From Rhizorhabdus phycosphaerae (GTDB taxonomy: Bacteria > Pseudomonadota > Alphaproteobacteria > Sphingomonadales > Sphingomonadaceae), in assembly GCF_011044255.1 (NCBI RefSeq), contig NZ_CP049107.1:2753501-2817500 (forward strand): 64,000 nucleotides of DNA, in the 5' to 3' direction. Below are positions 40,871-49,140 of this stretch, one piece after another. The notes below the pieces were generated by a model. That model was not told the DNA's origin. It did no database searches and saw nothing but the letters and a program-made list of their open reading frames with translations. How positions within the stretch are numbered: position 1 is the first letter of the stretch; each line of letters starts with the position of its first letter. A program made the position numbers and the translations under genes.

Positions 40871-41401
40871 TCGACTCTCCTTGTTCTTGTATAGAACATA
40901 GGGAGAACATATTCAAACCTACAATGCACGCCTTTTGGATGGGCGCCGATCGGACGAAGCGATTGCTCGTGGAACTGGTTGAGGTGCCTTCAGGCAGGTC
41001 GGTGATTTCACCCCCCATAGCCCTTCAACTCATCCCCCGTCAGCCGCACGACATGGATCATATCACCCAAAGGTCGCGACTGGCCTATGTGGCGCAAGGG
41101 AAATTGACGCTCCGCGCGTCTGATTTTTGCCCAACCCATCAAAGTCCCAACCCAAGGTGATCACGGGTGGCTCCCCTGGAATGGAGAGCGTGCGTTGGGA
41201 CAACAGTGCGCCCAAAGTTGGCCCATCAATCCCCCAAGGCCGACGATGTTCGTGATTTGTGCTGTCAAATCAGAGACTTTGGTTGCGCGGAACAAACTAC
41301 AAACATGTGGCTTGCGAATCGGTTGGAAATACCACATCCTGTGCCTGCCGATTCGTCTTGGCACCACTGCTGGGGTGTGATGGTAGAAAGGAGGAAGTTA
41401 C
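40871..41401 (+). other. Gene-free junction between host DNA and island
   Basis: About 530 bases without a supportable gene. It contains the pyk-like duplicate (41008-41064) and a region leading to the YjzC-like gene. A 171-codon frame beginning at 41167 overlaps the YjzC-like gene in another frame and has no recognisable features. Confidence 0.5.
41008..41064 (-). repeat. Left attachment site: displaced 3' end of pyk
   Basis: On the minus strand this encodes D-M-I-H-V-V-R-L-T-G-D-E-L-K-G-Y-G-G-stop, nearly identical to the last residues of the pyruvate kinase gene at 50567. Over 48 aligned bases, 42 match and the six differences look like silent codon changes. The longest identical block is ACGACATGGATCAT (41048-41061 here, 50607-50620 in pyk). 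This marks one end of the integrated element. Confidence 0.8.
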
Positions 41402-41584
41402 ATGAGCAAGATGTTCAAGCCCGGCCAGAAAGCCCCGGTTTCGGCACAATTCGGTCTTGTTGGTGCGCGCGGAGCGCCCAAGGGAGTCGAAATCACTGGT
41501 GTGAAGGGAAAGCCCTTACCGCCAACGCCGAAGCCCAACATGGGCTACGTCCCCGTCGACCTGACGAAGCACAAGAACAAGTAA
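41402..41584 (+). CDS. YjzC-like small protein
   Basis: Protein of 60 residues with a strong ribosome site (AAGGAGGAAG before ATG 41402). The start MFKPGQKAPVSAQFGLVG resembles YjzC-family proteins (FxPGQxAPxSG pattern); the rest is Pro/Lys-rich (KPLPPTPKPNMGYVPV). Function unknown. First gene inside the left end of the element, on the opposite strand to the integrase. Confidence 0.6.
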   Translation: MSKMFKPGQKAPVSAQFGLVGARGAPKGVEITGVKGKPLPPTPKPNMGYVPVDLTKHKNK

Positions 41585-41699
41585 CTCGACGGATACACGG
41601 GCCGAAACCGATCCTAACAAGGCCAGCCAACGGACACGTAAGATACTCGCGGCTGGATGCGTTCAAATCGACCGGCACCTAAGATTGAAATCGAACTCG

Positions 41700-41728
41700 G
41701 AGGGGGCTTTGCAGGCCCCCTCTTTTTT
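41700..41728 (+). terminator. Intrinsic terminator between the YjzC-like gene and the integrase
   Basis: GAGGGGGC (41700-41707) pairs with GCCCCCTC (41715-41722) around a seven-base loop, followed by TTTTTT at 41723-41728. It is oriented for plus-strand transcripts and would stop read-through into the antisense of the integrase. Confidence 0.85.
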
Positions 41729-41781
41729 GTGTCAACGGATTGGAAGTTGCCGAGATCGACCCCGGCAACTCCATTGCAAGG

Positions 41782-42954
41782 TCAGACGACCGCGTGGCTC
41801 CGATCGCCAGCGATCACTTTCGCGCCAGCATCGACAGCCGCGAGCAACGCCTGATCGTCGAGATGGGCATAACGCTGAGTGGTTGTCGGTCGGACATGTC
41901 CCAGCACTTTCCCAACGATGTAGAGCGACTGCCCTGCCTGGACCATTGCGCTTGCAGCCGAATGGCGAAGATCGTGAAGCCGAACCTCGGGCAGACCGGC
42001 CTTCTTGCGAGCATTGTCCCATGCCAGAAAGAAGGACCGGAAAGGCTTCTTGGTGCGTGGATTTGGAAGGACATAGGGACAGTCATCCCAACGCGGCACC
42101 TTGTTCAGTATCTTGACCGCCTCCCTGGACAGCGGAACGTGACGAGCCGATCCCGATTTGGATTTCGGGACGCGCCAACGCCGGTTGTCCAGATCGAAGT
42201 CTTCCCACCGGGCATGAATCAATTCGCTTTTCCGAACTCCGGTAAGGAGGAGAAGGGGTATGAAATATTGCAGCTGGGTATTCTCGCTGCACTCCACAGC
42301 CAGTTGAAGCCGCTTGGCCTCTTCCGCTGAAAGATAGCGATCACGGGCATTGTTCAGGACGAAATGCTTGATGCCATCGACCGGATTCACGTCCGAGCCG
42401 GGAATGCCCCACTGCTTTGCACAGCGGAACAGATGACCGAACACCACGTGGACGAAGTTGGCCGTCGCGGGTTTATATCCGAGATTGACCATGCCCTTGA
42501 GGAAGATAGCGACTTCCTCCTGTGTCACTTGATCGAGACGCAGTTTGCCGAAACGCGGAAGGATGTGGTTCCGCAATGCACGCTCATCGTTGAAGTGGCT
42601 GGATTTGTAAGAGCGCACATACTCGATGAAGCGATCGGCCACTTCGCTGACGGTCGGAATGGCGCGAACGATGCGCCGATCCTCGGCAGGATCCTCACCC
42701 AGAGCAGCCTGACCCTTGATCTGCAGCGCCTTACGCTTGGCACGGTCGAGCGAGACTTCGGGATAGCTGCCGATCTTGTACTGCTTCAGCTCGCCATATT
42801 TGTTGTCGTAACGGACAGTGAAGGTTCGCTTGCCGCTCGGATAGACGGTCAGGATAAGGCCCGTGACCGAGACATCGTAGAAATCGACACGCTTTTTGCC
42901 TTTTGGGCAGGTCGCGGTCTGAACGAACGTGGAATCCAACTTAACGTTGGGCAT
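41782..42954 (-). CDS. int: Tyrosine-type integrase, P4/DUF4102-like
   Basis: Site-specific recombinase of about 390 residues. The N-terminal part has the arm-binding domain of island integrases (VTGLILTVYPSGKRTFTVRY, IGSYPEVSLDRAKRKA). The catalytic set is complete: Arg in TGVRKSEL, His-x-x-Arg in HDLRHSAAS, His in GHVRPTTTQRY with Tyr as nucleophile. ATG 42954 has AGAAGGA upstream; ATG 42993 is in frame but lacks one. It should have catalysed insertion at the pyk end that lies 0.7 kb away. Confidence 0.93.
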   Translation of the reverse strand: MPNVKLDSTFVQTATCPKGKKRVDFYDVSVTGLILTVYPSGKRTFTVRYDNKYGELKQYKIGSYPEVSLDRAKRKALQIKGQAALGEDPAEDRRIVRAIPTVSEVADRFIEYVRSYKSSHFNDERALRNHILPRFGKLRLDQVTQEEVAIFLKGMVNLGYKPATANFVHVVFGHLFRCAKQWGIPGSDVNPVDGIKHFVLNNARDRYLSAEEAKRLQLAVECSENTQLQYFIPLLLLTGVRKSELIHARWEDFDLDNRRWRVPKSKSGSARHVPLSREAVKILNKVPRWDDCPYVLPNPRTKKPFRSFFLAWDNARKKAGLPEVRLHDLRHSAASAMVQAGQSLYIVGKVLGHVRPTTTQRYAHLDDQALLAAVDAGAKVIAGDRSHAVV

Positions 42955-43149
42955 GACGGTTTTTCCTTCTGGACGTGAGATAATTTGAGACATCGAGGAT
43001 CGCCGCCGAACCGTCCCGGATACGGTCAGGATTGGACCGCCCGGAACGGCGCTGCGCGATCAGTCAAAATGGCCAGGAGATGGCATTGCGGGTCGGAGGG
43101 AGCCCACAACAATACGCCGCGAGCCCCTCACCCGGTCGAGATCACGCCA

Positions 43150-45210
43150 TTAGATTCTGACGTAAGCCTTCTGGCTCGGAGGCCCTGATGGTCTGACACG
43201 CTCGGCCACTTCGCCCACCTTCACCACCTTCCAGGCGGTGCGTTCGGAAAACTCCGCCTTGTGAAGTTGGAGTCCGCCCACGGTGCGCTTCAGGTTCTTG
43301 CTGAGATACCAGCCGAGCTTGCTGCGATTGATCTCGCCGCGTTCGGTGACAGGCAGCTCGAAAAGAGCATCCTTGAGATCGTCGAACTTTTCAGCCTGAT
43401 CGACCAGCCTGCGAACGGTGACAGTATCTTCACCCAGGCATTCGTACCATTCCCTGAGAAACGCGCCGAGCGTTTCGGCATCGGGATCGGATTCCACCTG
43501 TCGGATCAGACTTCCTGCTGGATCGGCCTGTCCCAACCAGACAAGCGGCTGACGGCAAAGATCGCTCCAACGTTCGTAGCTGGTGATGTTGGGAATATTC
43601 GCCTTCGGGCTACCCGCCGCAAGCCATGCACGGATGATAGTCAATGCGGCGCTGACATAATGGCCACGACTTTGCTGAACCATTTCAGCCGGTCGGAACC
43701 TGTAGCTGAGCGTCACCGGGGAGTCGGTCTTGGCATTGAGGTAGATCGTCACGACGCGACGGCACATATCCCGGATCGGTTCGACATTGTTGCCTGTGCC
43801 CATGAAGAACGAAGCCGTGCTGACGGTGACGCTTCGGCTCGTTCCCAAAAGCCGGTCCGTGATCGTCTCGCTCGTGAGCATTCGGTTGAGCGCCCCATGC
43901 GGGAGCCAGTTGGTCTGCATGTCGTCAAACATGATCACCGGCGGCTGACCGATCAGGAATGATTGGATCGATTTGGTGGCTTCTTCGGCAGTCGTTGGAT
44001 AGCTGACATTCAGCGGCAATCCTGGACCAGCGAAAGGCGCGATCACCGAACCCAGATAGCTCTTTCCGCTTCCCGGCATAGAGGCTGAAATGTTGAATGC
44101 AGGAGCCAGTGGCAAGGACGGCCTGATCGCGGCAGTCAACATCGCACAGAGCGCCGCAGAACAATCGACAGGGTCGTCGAAATGGAACTCATGTACGAGT
44201 TGCTTGAGTATGCGGAGGGCTTCCATCGCATTCTCTCGCGTTGGCTCCGGGAGCGCGAACTCCTTGGGAGCGAACGCGGCATAGATCATTGATGCGGGAT
44301 CATAACCCGGCGTCGTCACGAGTTCATGACTGGACCTGCGGAAGAAGGGTTGCCGAGCGAGGCCGCTCAACGGACGCAAGAGGGAGTGACCATCGCCCTT
44401 GAGGACCATCTTCACGATCCGATCAGAAGGCTCGCAGCGAACGACCTTCTTTGTCCTGCCGTCATATTTCTCCCAGTAGGCGGCAGCTGAAAGCCGCATC
44501 GTCATCGCCTGATCGGAAAGCGCCTCGATCGCCACATCTCCGGTTCGGGGATCGGTTTTGACCTCGACGATGGATTCGCCCGAACGATAATATCTGTCCG
44601 AGCCCGCCAGTGCCTTTTCGGCAGCGTTCACCACGCGATGCGGTTCACCGATCGCCATGTAGATCTTCGGCTGGCAGCGAGCCTGCTGCACCGGAACGTC
44701 AAGCCACCTGAGCAGATCAGATATGTCGTAAGGGTTCTTGTGTCTGTGTGGACAATGAAAATGTCCCAGTGGCCGGTTTTCTGAAGGCTCGAAATAGATT
44801 GCTGCGCCATCGTCGGATTGATGTTCCGAAGCCAGCGGACAAGTGATGTGATGCTGTCCAGGTGCGACCTTGCCTTGATACAGATCGCGTTCCTTCGCAG
44901 CAGCCACCACAGGATTGATCGCAGGGGCAGGCGTGAAGATGTCATCGCCCTGGAAGCCGAGCGGAATGACATTCTCCGTGACCGCCTCGGCAGAAGGAGG
45001 TGAAGGCGGTGCGGTGACGATCTCCGCGACGGGCACGGTCAAAGGGGGTGAAGGAGGTGTGATCGCAGGCGCGGGTTCGATCGCACTGGTCGGGCCTCCC
45101 TCCTTTCCTCCTTCCCCACCTTTTGGGGTGTCCGGCGCAGAAAATGTCGAAGGGACCGGGCCATTGAATGGCGTCGGCTTGGGTACCTGAATGTGAAAGG
45201 TAGAACTCAT
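43150..45210 (-). CDS. Island primase/helicase-like ATPase with zinc-finger N-terminus
   Basis: Protein of 686 residues. A Pro/Glu-rich disordered head (about 1-95) precedes a CHC2-like zinc segment (HHITCPLASEHQ and GHFHCPHRHKN, about 118-160), a middle domain and a P-loop ATPase with Walker A SASMPGSGKSY (Lys383) and Walker B VIMFDDMQ. Near the ATPase, GTGNNVEP and CRRVVTIYL resemble sensor and arginine-finger regions of phage-type helicases. Likely role: replication of the excised element. No separate primase active-site motif is clear, so the polymerase part is uncertain. Confidence 0.72.
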   Translation of the reverse strand: MSSTFHIQVPKPTPFNGPVPSTFSAPDTPKGGEGGKEGGPTSAIEPAPAITPPSPPLTVPVAEIVTAPPSPPSAEAVTENVIPLGFQGDDIFTPAPAINPVVAAAKERDLYQGKVAPGQHHITCPLASEHQSDDGAAIYFEPSENRPLGHFHCPHRHKNPYDISDLLRWLDVPVQQARCQPKIYMAIGEPHRVVNAAEKALAGSDRYYRSGESIVEVKTDPRTGDVAIEALSDQAMTMRLSAAAYWEKYDGRTKKVVRCEPSDRIVKMVLKGDGHSLLRPLSGLARQPFFRRSSHELVTTPGYDPASMIYAAFAPKEFALPEPTRENAMEALRILKQLVHEFHFDDPVDCSAALCAMLTAAIRPSLPLAPAFNISASMPGSGKSYLGSVIAPFAGPGLPLNVSYPTTAEEATKSIQSFLIGQPPVIMFDDMQTNWLPHGALNRMLTSETITDRLLGTSRSVTVSTASFFMGTGNNVEPIRDMCRRVVTIYLNAKTDSPVTLSYRFRPAEMVQQSRGHYVSAALTIIRAWLAAGSPKANIPNITSYERWSDLCRQPLVWLGQADPAGSLIRQVESDPDAETLGAFLREWYECLGEDTVTVRRLVDQAEKFDDLKDALFELPVTERGEINRSKLGWYLSKNLKRTVGGLQLHKAEFSERTAWKVVKVGEVAERVRPSGPPSQKAYVRI

Positions 45211-45401
45211 AACTCAAACCAATCCTCGCTTCTTCCAGCGTGGAGGTTTGAAGATAGAATTATGCCGCACACGCCGGAGTTTAGTTCATGTCCGGTTTTA
45301 TTCCGGGACACTGGCGTGTGCTCTGGGCTTCGGTAGCGGCCCATGGATGATGAGCGGCGTCCGACAGAACGAGGGCGCAGATACTCCTCTAGCCAATGAT
45401 G

Positions 45402-45656
45402 TCAATCGGCTGAATCATGATCTGGAAGCATTTTCACAAGCAGGCAAAGAAGCGCCAATATTGCGGCCCCTGCCCAAGGGTTGCGTTCCAGCAGGCTCGA
45501 TAGAAGGCCTATGCACAGTAAGCCGAATGTCTCAGCCGGGCGAAAGAACACGCCCCACAGCAGCAAGGCGCAAAGAGCGATGAGGAGGACCGCCAGCACT
45601 CGTTGCAGGAGAGCGATGGCGATAGCAGCGATGACCAGATAGCCGATCGCTCTCAT
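45402..45656 (-). CDS. Small integral membrane protein
   Basis: 84 residues with three hydrophobic stretches (about 4-18, 20-33, 44-56 and a fourth weaker at 62-75). The ATG overlaps the stop of the upstream gene as ATGA, so the two are cotranslated. I do not recognise a family. Function unknown. Confidence 0.6.
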   Translation of the reverse strand: MRAIGYLVIAAIAIALLQRVLAVLLIALCALLLWGVFFRPAETFGLLCIGLLSSLLERNPWAGAAILALLCLLVKMLPDHDSAD

Positions 45657-46033
45657 TCTGGGCCTATCATATATGATGGCAACGCTTCCGCATTGCGCCG
45701 ACATAGGGTTGGCAGGGGGCTGTCCCCGTCCTGAACGAACAGGTGATAGGCAAACCCGCTATCCCCCACCGTCATGATGAGCTCGAACCAGCCGCCACGG
45801 TCGCGCAGCCAGTCCCATGAAGGTACGTCATCGACGATATCGAGCGGGCAGAAGCCGAGTTCTCGGACAAGATCGGCTTTCGTGTCGCCCTCTTCGACGA
45901 TCAGGAAGTGGGTCATCCCAATCAACTCAGGCGTGAGCTGGGCGATGCGATCAGCAAGAAGGGCATGGAGTTTGGGATCGATGGGCAGGCTTAGAGCGTG
46001 CGTCATCGTCTGCCGGTCATGAAGCGACAGCAT
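45653..46033 (-). CDS. Unknown island protein, paralogue A of a tandem pair
   Basis: Protein of 126 residues with no signal or membrane segment. The core WLRDRGGWFELIMTVGDSGF (about 73-92) corresponds to IQDHGGWFELTYVLSDDGF in the next gene upstream. Both share the same order of segments (fixed-length head with LLADRIAQL, a T-H-F/A-T-F-V-I-I-E strand, then the GGWFEL block). Start ATG 46033 has AAGGAAAT upstream. Not recognised; a small alpha/beta fold is likely. Confidence 0.6.
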   Translation of the reverse strand: MLSLHDRQTMTHALSLPIDPKLHALLADRIAQLTPELIGMTHFLIVEEGDTKADLVRELGFCPLDIVDDVPSWDWLRDRGGWFELIMTVGDSGFAYHLFVQDGDSPLPTLCRRNAEALPSYMIGPE

Positions 46034-46054
46034 GGGTGATTTCCTTTGGACATG

Positions 46055-46080
46055 AAAAAAAAAGCGCCCCCGAAGGACGC
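46055..46080 (-). terminator. Intrinsic terminator between the paralogue genes
   Basis: On the minus strand GCGTCC pairs with GGGCGC (one wobble) around a UUCGG-type loop and is followed by nine T residues (46063-46055). It follows the gene ending at 46157 and lies just before the start of the next gene at 46033. Confidence 0.75.
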
Positions 46081-46156
46081 TGCACGGTCTTGATCGTAGG
46101 ATCGCTTAGGAGGGCTCGCGGGAGACAGCGTGTTGCTGGCCCTCTGGCTGCTCGCT

Positions 46157-46534
46157 TCAGCCTTCCGCCACGTAATTCCGGCAGAGCTTCAGCAGGTTCG
46201 CGTCAATGCCCTCTGCGTCAGGAACCAGGACGATATGGCCGAAGCCGTCATCAGACAGAACGTAGGTCAGTTCGAACCAGCCGCCATGATCTTGGATATG
46301 CTCCCATGATGGCGTGAAGCCGGAATCTCCAAACCTGAATCCATCGACGAGGTTGATGAGCGGTGGAGGCTCTATCTGGCCTGGATCATCCTCCGGTTCG
46401 ATGATGACGAATGTGGCAATGCCATCATAGCCAGAGAGCTGAGCGTTACGATCGCGCAGGATGCTTTTCAATCCAGCATCCAGGGGTGTTTTCAGAGCGG
46501 CCTCCACGGCGGCCCATGATTGAAGGACGATCAT
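46157..46534 (-). CDS. Unknown island protein, paralogue B of a tandem pair
   Basis: Protein of 125 residues related to the gene at 45653-46033 by the shared HGGWFELTYVLSDDGFGHIVLVPD block and by the ATFVIIEPEDD strand before it. No catalytic motif stands out. It has its own terminator, so the pair may be expressed separately. Possibly an adaptor or decoy protein, but that is a guess. Confidence 0.6.
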   Translation of the reverse strand: MIVLQSWAAVEAALKTPLDAGLKSILRDRNAQLSGYDGIATFVIIEPEDDPGQIEPPPLINLVDGFRFGDSGFTPSWEHIQDHGGWFELTYVLSDDGFGHIVLVPDAEGIDANLLKLCRNYVAEG

Positions 46535-46552
46535 TGGATTGCTCCATTCTGG

Positions 46553-46588
46553 ACAAAAGAAAAGGCCCGGGGATTTCTCCCCGAGCCC
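46553..46588 (-). terminator. Intrinsic terminator of the DUF805 gene
   Basis: On the minus strand GGCTCGGGGA pairs with TCCCCGGGCC (one wobble, four-base loop) and is followed by TTTTCTTTTG. It lies 26 bases after the DUF805 stop at 46615. Confidence 0.8.
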
Positions 46589-46614
46589 ATGATTTTGATG
46601 ATGACGTACTGATG

Positions 46615-47172
46615 CTATCTGAGCGGGTCAGGGCCGAAGCGATTGTCTCCGGGAGTGCCGGGCAGGCACATGAAGATGAGCACCACGATACCGCCGACGT
46701 AGGGGATGAGGTTCAATAACGCGAACCAGCCAGACTTATTCTGATCGTGGAAACGACGCACCTGGACTGCCACAGTGGGGATCAGAAGACCGATGCCGGC
46801 GATCAGCGCAACCAGCAGTATTAGCCAGCCGAAGAACCCAAGGCCATCATTGAGCCCCGCGTTCATCGCCGTCATGAAGAACATGAGCATGTAGATGAGC
46901 GCCGTCCACAAGGCGAACAGCCAGAACTCCTTCCGACATGAGCGCCCTTCGAAATCGGCATACCGGTGCAGAGGCAGCAACGCCCAATCGAAGAAGCCGT
47001 CGTTGGTTGATGCTGTTGGTGCTGCGGTTCGTTCAAGAGCTGCTCTGATTGCGCTCGGCTTCTCGGCAAGAATCTTGGCCTTTTCCTGCTCAAATTCCTG
47101 ATCGCTGAGGACGCCGTTCCGGTGAAGGGCTGCGAGCTTTTCCAAGCGGTCTAATTGCGACGGTGTAATCAT
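46615..47172 (-). CDS. SHOCT-DUF805 membrane protein
   Basis: Protein of 185 residues. The N-terminal SHOCT helix pair (LDRLEKLAALHRNGVLSDQEFEQEKAKIL pattern, here about residues 7-35) is followed by a DUF805 domain: FEGRSCRKEFWLFAL, four membrane spans, VRRFHDQNKSGW and a C-terminal GTPGDNRFGPDP. The function of DUF805 proteins is unknown; the SHOCT fusion is common. Located inside the mobile element. Confidence 0.85.
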   Translation of the reverse strand: MITPSQLDRLEKLAALHRNGVLSDQEFEQEKAKILAEKPSAIRAALERTAAPTASTNDGFFDWALLPLHRYADFEGRSCRKEFWLFALWTALIYMLMFFMTAMNAGLNDGLGFFGWLILLVALIAGIGLLIPTVAVQVRRFHDQNKSGWFALLNLIPYVGGIVVLIFMCLPGTPGDNRFGPDPLR

Positions 47173-47325
47173 CGATTTCCCCTGTTTGTGGGTTGAGAGA
47201 ACGCCTCGTGGAGACGCGGTTCAGGCCCACACCACCGATCGTTTTACCGACAGCAGAGCCCAAAGCTAGAGAAATGACACGATTAGTATACAGACGTCGG
47301 GAAGCCGAACCGGCCACATCCGATT

Positions 47326-47541
47326 ATGGATGTGGTGCAGCTTCTCGGCCTGAATGTCCGGCATCACCGGAAGCTAAGGGGCATGACGCAGGAGCAGTTG
47401 GCGCTCGAGTGCGGTATGGAGCGCAGCTATGTCAGCGACCTTGAGAGAGGCCGGCGCAATCCGAGTGTGCGGGCGTTAGGTCGGCTCGCAGAGGCACTTG
47501 GGATAGAACCGAGGACGTTGTTAGACGCCGATCAGGAATGA
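47326..47541 (+). CDS. Xre-family HTH regulator
   Basis: Protein of 71 residues, a single helix-turn-helix: GLNVRHHRKLRGMTQEQLALECGMERSYVSDLERG, with recognition helix ERSYVSDLERGRRNPS. It is divergent from the DUF805 gene and convergent with kwaB, so it may repress island promoters in the 150-bp gap to its left. No clear Shine-Dalgarno sequence precedes ATG 47326, so it may be leaderless. Confidence 0.82.
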   Translation: MDVVQLLGLNVRHHRKLRGMTQEQLALECGMERSYVSDLERGRRNPSVRALGRLAEALGIEPRTLLDADQE

Positions 47542-47598
47542 CAAGCGGCGAGCGGCTGTGGCTCGCGCTTCTGGCGAAATAGGTTGAATTAGGACGTT

Positions 47599-48519
47599 TT
47601 AAACGTCGGAAGTGCTCTGAACATCATAATTTTTCTCGGAAAACCGGGACATCAGGCGGTGGTCGAGCAAAGCCTGAAAAATGTCTGGGCATGTTGCGGC
47701 GCAGGGAATAATGCGTCCCGCCGCGTCATAATTAATGGTTAAACCTGCCTGTGAAAAATTTGTGCGCAACAGGTTCATGAAGTTGGCATCTTTATAATGC
47801 CCCTTCTGACGGATGGCGAATGCTCGTCTCAGTTGTATCTTGTTCGAGCCCACGAACGCCGCAATTTCGGCCGTGTCAGTGAATATGCCTGAAAAATCCG
47901 CCTCAGCCTGTAAGGCGGTAAATTCTTCAAGATGGGCTTGCTTGTAATTAACGACAGACTCGAAATCACCCTTGTCAGATATCAAGACATTAGAATCCAA
48001 GACAAAGAAGTCAAAATACTTCGACAAAGAAAAGGCGGGGTCAGGCTCAACTTCCAACTCGTCATCCGAAAAAACGACCGGTATAAGTCCCGACACCTTT
48101 TTTGTTCGCCACGAGTTATTCGTCTTGGCCACGGCGTGAAGCGTTTGCCCGTTAGAGAATATCTTAGCGCTATAGAAGTCTGTGTTTTGGAGGTGCTTGA
48201 GAGACCGGGCTCTCTTTGTGTCTAACTCGTCCTGGGCGGCATCAACAATAAGGCCCGCGTTGGTTTCCATCGTTGTAATTGTGAGGGCGCTGGACTCGTT
48301 ATTTTGAGCCAGCAGGTCGTACTCAATCGTTTCCGTTATTTGGTCGCGAGCGGTAATGATAGCCGTTTTAAGGGCGCTCTCTAGCGTCTCGGTAATCGCA
48401 ACCCAGTGACCAGTGTATGTGGGTATCGTGGCGCCGGGCCTTACGGATTTACGGAACGTCCATAAGCTGAGGGACCCCCCGTTGACGTCGAATGCCCTAA
48501 AATCATCCAGCGCGGCCAT
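47599..48519 (-). CDS. kwaB: Kiwa anti-phage protein KwaB
   Basis: Protein of 306 residues that I identify as KwaB (DUF4868 family). Supporting segments are the middle SLSKYFDFFVLDSNVLISDKG strand region, FESVVNYKQAHLEE and the C-terminal NKIQLRRAFAIRQKGHYKD with an adjacent NFMNLLR helix. KwaB is the cytoplasmic partner of the Kiwa system, working with membrane KwaA. The GGGGGGCGAG site before ATG 48519 and a 9-bp gap after kwaA indicate one operon. The identification rests on remembered family features and on the KwaA neighbour. Confidence 0.8.
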   Translation of the reverse strand: MAALDDFRAFDVNGGSLSLWTFRKSVRPGATIPTYTGHWVAITETLESALKTAIITARDQITETIEYDLLAQNNESSALTITTMETNAGLIVDAAQDELDTKRARSLKHLQNTDFYSAKIFSNGQTLHAVAKTNNSWRTKKVSGLIPVVFSDDELEVEPDPAFSLSKYFDFFVLDSNVLISDKGDFESVVNYKQAHLEEFTALQAEADFSGIFTDTAEIAAFVGSNKIQLRRAFAIRQKGHYKDANFMNLLRTNFSQAGLTINYDAAGRIIPCAATCPDIFQALLDHRLMSRFSEKNYDVQSTSDV

Positions 48520-48528
48520 CTCGCCCCC

Positions 48529-49107
48529 CTATTTTACAATAATCACATCCTGGATAGCATTGGTCTTATAAGTAGTTCCCACGTTCAGCTCAATGTTAGA
48601 TAAAGCCATTGCGGTCGAAACTACTTGTCCACCCGGGTTACTGTATTTGATCTCAAATAGCTTCCATCCAAAAACTACAAGAACTGGATTCATAACTATC
48701 CTTTCGGATCTGTAGGTTATGATAAATATCCAGATGAGAAATACGATAAATCCTGCAAATTTTCCGACATCACTATAATCGATCCCCATAAATGAAACCA
48801 CATAGGGCAGAACATAGTTCATAAGATCTGCGGGAATGTGTTTCACTTCAGAAACGGATATTTTCTTTTGGACTCTGATCGCCCTAACCACGATAAGTGT
48901 GAAGGCGAAGCATAGCAGGCAAACAAGTAAAAAGCTTAGGCTGATCGCGGGCTCGCGGAGAGGTATCTCGCACCCGGAAAGGCTAAACCTGTCACAGAAT
49001 GGTGTGCCCCAGAGATCGAACCTAACATTCTGAACGAGCAAAATTACACTAAGCGGGAGGTAGGATCCGAGGAAAACTATGATTGCGGCGTAGAATCGAA
49101 GTCGCAC
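48529..49107 (-). CDS. kwaA: Kiwa anti-phage protein KwaA
   Basis: Membrane protein of 192 residues with four spans (about 5-27, 53-74, 93-110, 117-133). KwaA-like segments are PADLMNYVLPYVVSFMGID, then LIWIFIITYRSERIVMNPVL and WKLFEIKY. KwaA is the membrane-embedded sensor of Kiwa. The GTG start has GAGG at short distance. Base composition is clearly lower in G+C than the host genes. Order kwaA then kwaB is the standard arrangement. Confidence 0.8.
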   Translation of the reverse strand: MRLRFYAAIIVFLGSYLPLSVILLVQNVRFDLWGTPFCDRFSLSGCEIPLREPAISLSFLLVCLLCFAFTLIVVRAIRVQKKISVSEVKHIPADLMNYVLPYVVSFMGIDYSDVGKFAGFIVFLIWIFIITYRSERIVMNPVLVVFGWKLFEIKYSNPGGQVVSTAMALSNIELNVGTTYKTNAIQDVIIVK

Positions 49108-49140
49108 GGTACCTCAGCCTCCAACCAACTTCAGTATAAT

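Noticed and set aside
40435-40929. Second minus-strand frame overlapping the RHS-type gene
   Set aside because: The competing frame has the clear ribosome site and the cysteine pattern of RHS tips; this one does not.
41167-41682. A 171-codon plus-strand frame over the left end of the element
   Set aside because: It overlaps the YjzC-like gene, which has a strong ribosome site, in another frame and has no recognisable domain.
45248-45583. Plus-strand 111-codon frame upstream of the primase gene
   Set aside because: It lies opposite the small membrane protein gene and lacks conserved features. The 190-bp gap at 45211-45401 shows no gene that I can support.
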